This document shows positions 14,001-26,000 of a stretch of 64,000 nucleotides of DNA, one piece after another. Both the position numbers and the translations under genes were made by a program. The DNA is from Congeria kusceri (Eukaryota; Mollusca; Bivalvia; Myida; Dreissenidae): positions 73,568,078 to 73,632,077 of the forward strand of contig CM051029.1 of NCBI GenBank assembly GCA_027627225.1. Reading direction: 5' to 3'. Numbering within the stretch: the first letter of the stretch is position 1; every line of letters starts with the position of its first letter. The notes beneath the pieces were generated by a model that worked only from the letters and a program-made list of their open reading frames with translations, did no database searches and was not told the DNA's origin.

Positions 14001-17000
14001 ACAGCAATATCTGAATTATCTGAAAAACATATATGTTCTTTACAGAATGGAGTGTTGAAGCACAGTGACATCGGAGTGGTCTGGAAGGATTACCCGGCGG
14101 AGCTACACGACTGGTTACTCAAACTCACCGAGGTGTACGACCTGACCTTCCCCCTGGAGGACAAACCAGTCAATCTAGTGCCCTGCCTCATGCCAGAAAA
14201 ACAACCCGATGTGAGTACAGATTTTTTTCGTAGATGTTTTACAGCTAATTCCTTATCTCAAAGTTGTGGGATACTCAAACTGAAATAACTGTGACATATC
14301 GGACGTTAGACTTATCCGGATACAGACTGTGTATAAAAAATTGGTCCAAATTATTGATAAATCATACTATAAACTAGCAATAGTGTATGCATATATTGAA
14401 CTGTAAATGAAGGATCATTTGATGACGCGCTTAATCATAAAACCTGTGAAACGATGTGTTAAGATGTTTGCAATGTGTGACTAACTAGTACCATGTCGCT
14501 AGAGGCAGCAGAACTTCGAGATAAGCACGTAGAAATAAGTGTGAAAATACTATTTGGGATAAGGAACTACTTCTACATAAGTTAAAATTTGTGTTGAAAG
14601 TTCAAGATACTGTCTTTATTTTACATAAAATAAAAAGGAAGAAAGTAATGAAATAATGTTCAACTTGGATTTACTCTTGACATCGACTGAAGCGCTTATT
14701 TGAAAATAAAAAAAATTCAGCTGTAATATTGTCTGAGTACAGCAAGCTTATGCAGGAGTACATTTGATTTGTCGACATAGTGGTCAAGAACTGAGGAACT
14801 TGCAGAATTGGTTAAATGCAACCATGCTTGTGAGGCATGTCGTGGGAAACCTGGGCTTAATGCATGTGCGTGAAGTGTAGTCCCGGATCAGCCTGTGCAG
14901 TCCACATGAGCTAATCCGGAACTACACTTCGCCTACATTGGATCTGTGTTAAGAAGAGACTTCCTTGAAACAGAAAAAAACATACAAGCAGAAAGTGTTG
15001 TCTCGGATTAGCCTGTGCGGATAGCACAGGCTAATCGGAGACGACACTTTACGCACTTGCATTAAGCCTCATGCATTTCAGCTGCATTGGGAGGATCTGG
15101 ACAAGGACTCGCCAGTGAAGGAGAACAAGATGATCTACAAGTTTGACTACCTTCCCGCTGGACTCTTCAACCGAGGACAGGTACACAGCTGGGCTGAAAG
15201 GTTGAAACATGTTAAAGCCGCAGTCCATAGACTATAATTCAATACATTTTATTTTGGCATTAGTTCTAATGAACTTTAATGACGTTTATTCGACTGAAAA
15301 CTGAATCTTATTTATGAAATACATTTCCTAATATCTATGTTCGAAAACGCTTCGTATGAAGAAATATACACTAATGTACATGCTGGTTTACTCTAGAGGC
15401 ATCACCAGCCAACGTATACAGATAACTATATGACAAAATGTTACCAAAACCTTATTATTTTACCAATTTCAATGCAGGTTTTTGTATTTTGATCGGTAAG
15501 ATGTCCATTAGAAACAACTTCTGCAAAGTTGAATTTTTATTAAAATATTTCTGGACTGCTGCTTTAACTTTAGTCTCAAAGTGTAGTTTAGTTGTGTAGG
15601 TTTTTAGCTCGACTATTCAAAGAATAGGTGAGCTTTCCTACTAACCCTGGCGTCACAGTCCACGTCTGAATTTGGTTAAAGTTTTTATTCAAAAGTCTTG
15701 TAACTTCAAAACTACATGAGTTATTCACTTGAAACTTGGAATATACCTTTGTCCAGCGTCAGCGGCAATATTTCCTATAACTCTATTTTGTATTTTGACA
15801 GAGTTATGCGGCTTTTTTACATAGATTTTCTGGTCAAAGTTTATATTCAAAACGTTTGTAACTACAGAACTACATAAGTTATTCACTTGAAACTTGAAAT
15901 ATACTTTTTTTCATCAACTCCAGTATCAAGGGCAACAATCCGTATAGCTCTGTTTTGTTTTTTGACATGTATGCCCCTTTTTCACATAGATTTTCTGGTT
16001 TAATTTATGTTCAAAAGTCTTGTTACTTCAAAACTACATAAGTTATTCACTTGAAACTTGAACTAACCTTTGTCATCAACTCCAGTATCAGGGGCAACAT
16101 TCCCCATAACTGTATTTTGTATTTTGACAGAGTTATGCCCGTTTATCACATATATTTTCTTGTTAAAGTTCATATTGAAAAGTTTTGTAACTGCAGAACT
16201 ACATAAGTTATTCACTTGAAACTTGGAATATACATTTGTCATCAACTCCAGTGTCTGGGGCAATATTGTCTATAACTTGGTTTAGTGTTTTGACAGAGTT
16301 ATGCCCCTTTTTCACATATGTTCTGGTTAAAGTTTATATTCAAAAGTTTTGTAACTTCAGAATTACATAAATTATTCACTTGAAACTTTAAATATATCTT
16401 TGTCATCAACTCCAGTGTCAGGGGCAATATTCCCCATAACTCTGTTTTGTATTTTGACAGAGTTTTTCCCCTTTTTCACATAGATTTTCTGGTTAAAGTT
16501 TATATTCAAAAGTTTTGTAACTTCAGAACAACATAAGTTATTCACTTGAAAATTGGAATATACCTTTGTCATCAACTGCAGTATCAGGGGCAACCACCCT
16601 ATAACTGTTTTGCATTTTAACAGTTATGCCCTGTTTATATTCAAAACTCTTATAACTTCAAAACTACACAAGTTATTATCTACATAAGGTTTTCACTTTA
16701 AACTTTGAATAATTTGATGATACAATTGCCATAACTCAGTGTTGTATTTCAGCAAATGTATGCCCCTTTCACTTTCCAAAATATGTACCAACTGAAATCC
16801 TTCGAATAGTCGAGCGCGCTGTCCGCTGACAGCTGTTGTTGACATTTTATTTTGTTTATTTAAATAAATGTTTATTTGGCTAAAAAATGTCTTCATACAG
16901 CTGTAATTACTGTTACATTATATACAATTCAAACAATATTAAAAAATTATTTATGTTGTACCATTCCTATTTTTAAAAAAATGCTTTAAAATGTTGAGAA

Positions 17001-20000
17001 TTTGAAATGTAAACTATTATATATGAATATCATTAGTATGGTTACATCGTAATAGCCTTCTAATTATTTGCATGTACTACAAAGCCACTAAAGTGTTCTC
17101 AGGTAATATTTTTCAACGATATTTAGGTACGTCTGCACCAGATCTCTGACAGCGCCTTAATATGGAAGCGAGGCTCGTACCTCAAAAAGAATGGACATGT
17201 GGCCCTACTGCAGCAAAACAGGTGAAGTACATAGATGTTGTCCCTGTTTTGAAAATTGTGCACTGTATGTTGATTATAGTTTCTGTGATGTCGTTAAAAA
17301 TAAATAACAGTTATTTTATTTCAGTAGAATTACTGGTAAATTAAACAGTTCTGCTGTCAAGGAAACTGATTTGTAAATATTTTGATCAAAACTCCTGTGT
17401 TTTAAGCATTTTTTTCCAAACTGTTTGCCATGAAAAAATTAACTAGGCAAGGACCATCAATATAATTATTTCATGCTATGCGGCGAATGATTGAGTGGAG
17501 AATACCAGTGAATAATAACCCGATCATTTCACTCTAAGAAGAGTGAAATCATAATGTTTGATCATTTCACTCATGGTTACATGGAACTACTTTTAACTTT
17601 TTTTTATGTTTATTTTTTGAAAGTATGTGAATACTCTAACTGTCAGTGTAAACATTCTTTTTAAACAACAGAAACCACATAATAAAATTCCATACAAATA
17701 TAATCTTTATGCTTCTTTATGTATCAGAATGACCTAATGTTTGTATCTCCTACAGAGAGTCAAAACTGATCAACATCATCTTTATGGTTCAGAATGTTTT
17801 AATGTTTGTATCTCCTACAGAGAGTCAGAGCTGATCAACATCATCTTTATGGTTCAGAATGTTTTAATGTTGTATCTCCTACAGAGAGTCATAGCTGATC
17901 AACATCATCTTTAAGGTTCAGAATGACCTAATGTTTGTATCTCCTACAGAGAGTCATAGCTGATCAACATCATCTTTATGGTTCAGAATGACCTAATGTT
18001 TGTATCTCCCACAGAGAGTCATAGCTGATCAACATCATCTTTATGTTCAGAATGACCTAATGTTTGTATCTCCCACAGAGAGTCATAGCTGATCACCATC
18101 ATCTTTATGGTTCAGAATGACCTAACCTTTGTATCTCCTACAGAGAGTCATAGTTGATCAACATCATCTTTATGGTTCAGAATGACCTAACCTTTGTATC
18201 TCCTATAGAGAGTCAAAGTTGATCAACATCATCGTTATGGTTCAGAATGACCTAACCTTTGTATCTCCTACAGAGAGTCATAGCTGATCAACATCATCTT
18301 TGTGGTTCAGAATGACCTAATGTTTGTATCTCCTACAGAGAGTCAGAGCTGATCAACATCATCTTTATGGTTCAGAATGGCCTAATGTTTGTATCTCCTA
18401 CAGAGAGTCATAGCTGATCAACATCATCTTTATGGTTCAGAATGACCTAATGTTTGTATCTCCTACAGAGAGTCATAGCTGATCAACATCATCTTTATGG
18501 TTCAGAATGGCCTAATGTTTGTATTTCCTACAGAGAGACATAGCTGATCAACATCATCTTTATGGTTCAGAATGACGTAATGTTTGTATCTCCTACAGAG
18601 AGTCATAGCTGATCAACATCATCTTTATGGTTCAGAATGACCTAATGTTTGTATCTCCTACAGAGAGTCAGAGCTGATCAACATCATCTTTATGGTTCAG
18701 AATGACCTAATGTTTGTATCTCCTACAGAGAGTCAGAGCTGATCAACATCATTTTTATGGTTCAGAATTTTTATATCTCCCACAGGGAGTTGGAGCGGAT
18801 CAACATCATCTTTATGGTTCAGAATGTTTTATGTTTTATCTCCCACAGAGAGTCAGAGCTGATCAACATGATTTTTATGGTTCAGAATTTTTGTTTCTCC
18901 CACAGGGAGTTGAAGCTGATCAACATCATCTTTATGGTTCAGAATGTTTTATGTTTTATCTCCCACAGAGAGTCAGAGCTGATCAACATCATCTTTATGG
19001 TTCAGAATTTTTGTATCTCCCACAGTGAGTTGGAGCTGATCAACATCATCTGTATGGTTCAAAATGTTTTATCTCCCACAGAGAGTCAGAGCTGATCAAC
19101 ATGATTTTTATGATTCAGAATGTTTTATGTTTTATCTCCACAGAGAGTCAGAGCTGATCAACACCATCTTTATGGTTCAGAATGTTTTATGTTTTATCTC
19201 CCAGAGAGTCAGAGCTGATCAACATCATCTTTATGGTTCAGAATGTTTTATGTTTTATCTCCCACAGAGAGTCAGAGCTGATCAACATCATCTTTATGGT
19301 TCAGAATGTTTTATGTTTTATCTCCCACAGAGAGTCAGTGCTGATCAACATCATCTTTATGGTTCAGAATGTTTTATGTTTTATCTAACACAGAGAGTCA
19401 GAGCTGATCTTGCGAGTGCAGGGACCGCGTCCGGAGAACATCATCTTCCTGGTACATGAGGTGTTTGAGGGGCTGATATCCGAGTCCTTCCGAGGGGTCA
19501 CCTACGACTACCAGATACCCTGTCCCGACTGCTTGAAAATTGTGTGTGAAAATATAAGGAATACTTTTTATGCCCCCGGCATCTTGATGCGGGAGGCATT
19601 TAGTGATTGTCCTGTCCGCCCGTCCTTCCTTCCGTCCGTGCGTCCTTCCTTTCATCCGTCTGTGACAAGGTTTAGTAGAGCACAGTTTTATCTAGCACCA
19701 GCACCGCTTCCTACAACACTTAGATATTTACACAGTTGTTACTTGTGACCGTCCTCAATCCACCCATATCACCCAACCTCACCTTGACCTTGACCTAATT
19801 TGGACTTATAATACTTTAAATGGGCTATAATACTTTAAATGGGCTATCTCTTGGTTAAGTAGATTTTACTATTTCATCTAGCACCAGCACTGCTTACTAC
19901 AGCACTTGGATACGTACACAGTTGTTTCTGGTGACCATTCCCAATCCTTCCATATCACCCAATCTCACTTTTACTTTGACCTAATTTGGACTTAGAATAA

Positions 20001-23000
20001 TTCCAATGGGCTGTCCAGCACTAACCGAGGGCATGTGTGTTTTATCAAACACAGTCTTCTTTAAAATAAATGTGTATAATTTATATCATTATCTCTCAAT
20101 TGCTAAATATTTTCTGTATTTTGTTAGTAGCATCTCTGCACTAGTAACTTGCCGTACTCATAAAGTATACTCACAAACTTTGCTTCACTGGCTCAGTATT
20201 TCTGTTGCTGATTTATTGTCCCGCTGTACCATCAATACTTTTTAGCTCACCTGAGCACAAAGTGCTCATGGTGATGAGCTTTTTTGAAAGCCTTATAGGT
20301 CAATTTGAAGAAAAAGCTTGTTAACACTCTAGAAGTCACATGTTTTGCCCAATCTTCATAAAACATGGTCAGAACATTTGTCTTAATGATATCTCGGCCA
20401 AGTTCGAATCTGGGTCATGTGGGGTACAAAACTAGGTCACTAGGTCAAATTGAAGAAAAAGCTTGTCAACACTCTAGAAGTCAAATTTTTGGCCAAATCT
20501 TCATGAAACTTGAATCTGGGTCACATGGGATCAAAAACTAGGTCACTAGGTCAAATTGAAGAAAAAGCTTGTTAACACTCTAGAAATCACATTTGTTTCC
20601 CAATCTTCATGAAACTTGGTCAGAACATTTGTCTTAATGATATCTCAGCCGAATTCGAGTCTGGGTCATGTGGGGTCAAAAATTAGGTCACTAGGTCAAA
20701 TTGAAGAAAAAGCTTGTTAACTCTCTAGAAGTCACAGTTTTTGCCCAATCTTCATGAAACTTGTTCAGAACATTTGTCTTAATGATATCTCAGCCGAGTT
20801 CAAACTGGGTCATGTCGGATCAAAATGATATCTCGGCCGAGTTCAAAACTGGGTCATGTCGGATCAAAAACTAGGTCACTATGTCAAATAGAATAAAAAG
20901 CTTGTTAAACTCTAGAAGTCAAAATTTTTGCCCAATCTTCCTGGAACTTGCTCAGAACCTTTGTCCCAATGATATCTCAGCCGAGTTTAAAACAGGGTAA
21001 TGTGGGGTCAAAAACTAGGTCACTAGGTCAAATTGAAGAAAAAGCTTGTGAACACTCTAGAAATCACATTGTTTGCCCAATTAACATGAAACTTGGTCAG
21101 AACATTTGTTCTGATGATATCTCGGTCGAGATCGAAAATGGTTCCGCTCCCTTGAAAAACATGGCAGCCAGGCGGGCGAGTTTTCCTTGTGGCCAAAAAC
21201 TAGGTCACTAGGTCAAATTGTAGAAAATGCTTGTTTACACGCTAGAAGTCGCATTTTTTGCCCAATCAACATGAAACTTGCTCAGAACCTTTTATCTTAT
21301 GATAACTGGTCTGAGTTTGAAAATGGTACCGCTCCCTTGAAAAACATGGCCACCAGGGGGCGGGGCTGTTTTCTTTATATGGCTATTGAAAAAGCTTTTG
21401 AACATTGTAGTTGTCACATTTTTTGCCAAATCAACATGAAACTTGCTGAGAACCTTTGTTCTTATGATATCGTGGCTGAGTTTGATAATGGTTCAACTCT
21501 GCTGAAAAATGTGGCCGTCATGGGGCAGGGCAGTTTTCCTTATATGGGTGTAATGAAAACTTTAAAAAGCTTGTGAACACTCTAAAGGCCACATTTATTG
21601 CCCAATCATCCTTTGTTCCAATTATATCTCTGCGAAGTTTGAAAATGGCTCATGTGTGGTCAAAAACTAGGTCACTAGGTCAAATAGAAAAAAAAAGAAA
21701 ACTAGTTGTGCTTATCTTCTTGAAAATTGCTCAGAACATTTGTTTCAATAATATTTTGGGACAAGTTCAAAACTGGGTCATGTGGGGTAAAAAAAGCTAG
21801 GTCACCATGGCAAAATTGAACAAAAAGCTTTTAAACATTCTTGAAGTCACATTTATGGGTCACTCGTCACAAAACTTGCTCAGAACAGTTTAGTTCCTTA
21901 GCCTCTCAGGTGAGCGTACAAGGGCCTTTTGGCCCTCTTGTTTTGTTGCCAGTATCATACGGGCCTGGCTAGCTCAGTTGGTAGAGCTCGTGAGTTCGAA
22001 CCCCAGCCCAGCCACATAACTTGTGTGGGGATTGGTCATGAAATTATTTCTGTGGCTATTCTTCCCCTTCCTCTGATTCAAGTAGGGCAGTTGTCAGTTA
22101 CCGGCATAAGTATGTGCACTTAGTACTGGTAAACAACTTAGATCGGTTAAGATTGCCCAGGAAAAGTGTGTGTAAGTTAACTGACCACCGTGATATCACT
22201 GAAATGCTGTTAAAAACGGTGAAAAATCCAAACAAACAAACTTATTTATTATTTTCTTTTGTTTTCTAAAATAGATACATTAAGTTTTGGATATTAAAAT
22301 AGAAATAATAAATACTGCTTATTTCAATGAAATGAAAGACAAGTATTTATACTTTCTGAAAACATGACATTGCAGGGTGCAAAAGAGCAGCACATGTTTT
22401 CCGCCTCCACAGTCCGTCGAGCAATTGCCTTGAAGTCACCGTTCCTGCAGTGTGGAACCTACTTCCATGTGATCTCGTGTGTCGACCTTCAAGGTGGGTC
22501 ACATTACCGGGATTGTTGTGTGTTTTGTGCATGGCATTTGTTTATAAACTGTGGTAAAGGACCTTGTCCACAAAGCTCCTTAGTGAAAAGTTAAGTAAAT
22601 TTCTTAGAATCATAAAATTCCTTAAATCTTTGGATGGATCATTCAGTGTTTATTTTGTCTTAAATGTTATAATCTGAAAAAAATCCACAGATGCTTCTTA
22701 TTTTACCACATTTTAAATAAAAATTACTGATTTTCACATGGAAAATTGGATTTTAATTTTTTACTTAAATATGACTTAAGATATTTTGACCTTAGGCGCT
22801 TTGTGGATATTGCCCCTGGCCATTACAAAGTGGTCATAATCAAATTTTGAATCATTATGGTTTTTTGTTTGTGTCTTGTGTTTTTAGCTCGGCTATTTGA
22901 AGAAAAGGTAAGCTTTCCTACTCGCCCCGGGCATCGGCGTCCGCGTCTAAATTTGATTAGAGATTTTATTTAAAAGTTTTTAACTTCAAATATACATAAG

Positions 23001-26000
23001 TTATTCACTTGAAACTTGGAATATACCTTTTTCATCAACTCCATGGTCAGGGGAAACATATTTTTACATAGTTATGCCCCTTGCTCGCATAGATTTTCTG
23101 GTTAAAGTTTATATTCAAAAGTTTTGTAACTGCAGAACTACATAAGTTATTCACCTGAAACTTGAAATATACCTTCGTCATCAACTCCAGTGTCAGGGGC
23201 AACATTTCCTATAACTCTGTTTATGTAGTTTGACAGAGTTTATGCCCCTTTTTCACATAGATTTTTTTGGGCCCAGCTAGCTCAGTAGGTAGACCGCTAT
23301 ACTGTCAATCCGGGGATCGTGAGTTCGAACCCCAGCCCGGCCACATAACTTGTGTGGGGATTGATCAAGAAATTATTTCTACGGTCGTTCTCCCCCCCCC
23401 CACCCTACCTTTGATTCAAGTAGGGTAGTTGTCAGTTACTGGCATAGGTATGTGCACTTAGTACTGGTAAACCGCTTAGATCGGCTCAGCTTTCCCAGGA
23501 AAAGTGTGAGTAGGTTAACTGACCGCTGTCATATGACTGAAATACTGTTACAAACGACGAAAAATCCAAACAAACAAACAAACTTATTCGACCAAGAAAA
23601 TGGACTGGAAAGTGTCTCATTAAGCCTCAGTCTTTCAAATAATCAAGCAAAGATAAATAGGTTTAAACTAATGTTAGTTGTTTGCACACTTATTTCTATG
23701 TTTGTAGCATGTATATTGAAGCCCATGAGTATGAGTATTTATTCCATTCACATAAATAGGGCTATATTGGACCCCACATGCTATATACATCCCATTCCTT
23801 AGACTGTTTCTGGCCAATCTCCACAGCGTTTCTCCCAGAGAGTGTGCCAGGATTCAAGGGTTGAAGCACCCAAGTATGGGTGATTTCCGTATAAAGATTG
23901 CCACAAAGTATTGCAATTGCGTAAGCACATGAATACATATCTATAAATTGTGTGCTAAGAAATCTAAGGAAACTATGCCCAGTTCAAATATAGAGCAACT
24001 CCATTTGAAAATCAATATGTGGCCAGGCTAGGACTCGAACTCACGATCCCCGGATTGACAGTCCAGCGCTCTACCAAAAAAGGAAAAAGGTAAAGGATAG
24101 GTTTATAGTCTGATATTGATATACATCTTCAGCCGACTTTCACATTTACCCCCCGATCACTGGGTCATAAGTCGTCCAGTAACACTCGGCGCAGAATGCA
24201 GCCACGGCACCTTGGCTTATTTCCCTCACAGGTACCCATTTATACACCTGGGTGGAGAGGAGCAAACGTGGGATAAATTTTTTGCACAGAAAAATTCCAG
24301 TGGTCTGGGCGTGATTCAAACTAGGGACCTCACGATCTCAAAGCCAGCGTCCGACCACTAGACCACTGCTCCCACTAAACTGAGCTGGCCAGGCCCGGCT
24401 TTGGTAGAATAAGTACTTTGTGTCGTTTTTAGGAAAATCTTCCAAACACTCCCTGCATAGGGATCAAACCCATGACCCCCCCACCGAGTCGCATGCGCAT
24501 GGCAGACACAATATCCATTACACCACTGCAACCTGAGCTACTTAACATTGTCTTGACATTTCAGCGTGCATGCCCCCAGACAGCCACAGTGACTTTGACC
24601 TTCACCTTGTTCAGTCCATCCGCAACCTTCGTGACCTCCGCAAGGACCTGGCAGCTGGTGAGTGATGTGTGACCTTAGTTTAAACCTATTTATTTAAGCT
24701 CAGTTGTGTTGAAAGCCTGATGTTTATTGAGACCCTTTTAAGTGTGTTTCCTGGGAAGAGCCAGTACTTAGTTTAAACCTATTTATTTAAGCTCAGTTGT
24801 GTTGAAAGCCTGATGTCTATTGAGACCCTTTTAAGTGTGTTTCCTGGGAAGAGCCAGCACTTGGTTTAAACCTATTTATTTAAGCTCAGTTTTGTTGAAA
24901 GCCTGATGTTTGAGACCCTTTTAAGTGTGTTTTCTGGGAAGAGCCAGTACTTGGTGTATTTTGAGAGAGTTGATTCAAACTCTTCCTGAATATAGATTGA
25001 ACTTACGATCTTCTAACCGCAAGGTAGACACCATATCTGTTACACCACTGTGACTTCAATTTGTAACCTTAGACATGTATATACGTTGGGTGGACAACAC
25101 TGCTTTGTTGTAAGGTTACAATATACTAATTCCTATCCTTATTTATTTAATGTAAAAGTGATAACTGTAACCAAAAATAAATGGAACATTTTGCACATAG
25201 TTACCCTCATAACCATACCTTTTCTTAAAGATCATTCTAAGCTGAATTGATTTAAGCAATAACAATGGTATGTCATGTAATGCGTAAGAAAGAACACTAA
25301 ACAAAGTTGACTGTTATATCACCATCTTTTTACCGGCTATTTTCTAGTTGTATGTAACCCGCCTCAGCACAAGTGTCTTACTGTAGTCTCCGATCTTAAA
25401 ACATATCAGTGTTTTATACCGTATTATTGCACACCAATGCTTACGCTTCCAGCATCTCCGAAAAATAATATCAAAGCAAGTGTCTAAACCTAAAAACATC
25501 TCTTCGAGTTAAACATGTTGATTTATTTAGAGAGTACAGACCTACATGCCTTATTTATTTAGTGTAATGTGACCTTTTAATAGGGGGTTTGTAGTCAAGT
25601 AGCCACACGTTGGCTTCACAACACAGGGGTCACCCTAACCTACTGACTTGTCTTTTGCATGTGTCATTAAACCAAGGTGTTGTGTACTAAGTGCTTCACA
25701 CCAGGCAGTAAAATACCTAGGGTTGCCTTTTGAATAGGGTGTCTCCTGCATCTTGCCCAATCACCCATAATCTAACTAATAAGTGCTCTTGCAGCGATGG
25801 CCAAACGGGATAGAATCCCGATGTACTTGATAAAAATTCATCACACACACACCCACTGCTTTGTTGTTGTAGTGAATCCGAAGCCTAGTATTCTAACATG
25901 ACACATGCAGAGTTTTCTATAGACAAAGCAGAAAAATGTCTGTTGTTAAATTGCCAATAAACTGCTAGAAAAAGTAGTTCCAAATCTGTGAAAGATTGTT

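Noticed and set aside
18714..19459. ORFs of about 104-131 codons in the 63-bp array as a separate gene
   Set aside because: They are duplicated exon 10 edges; the frame is closed by TAA before the real exon.
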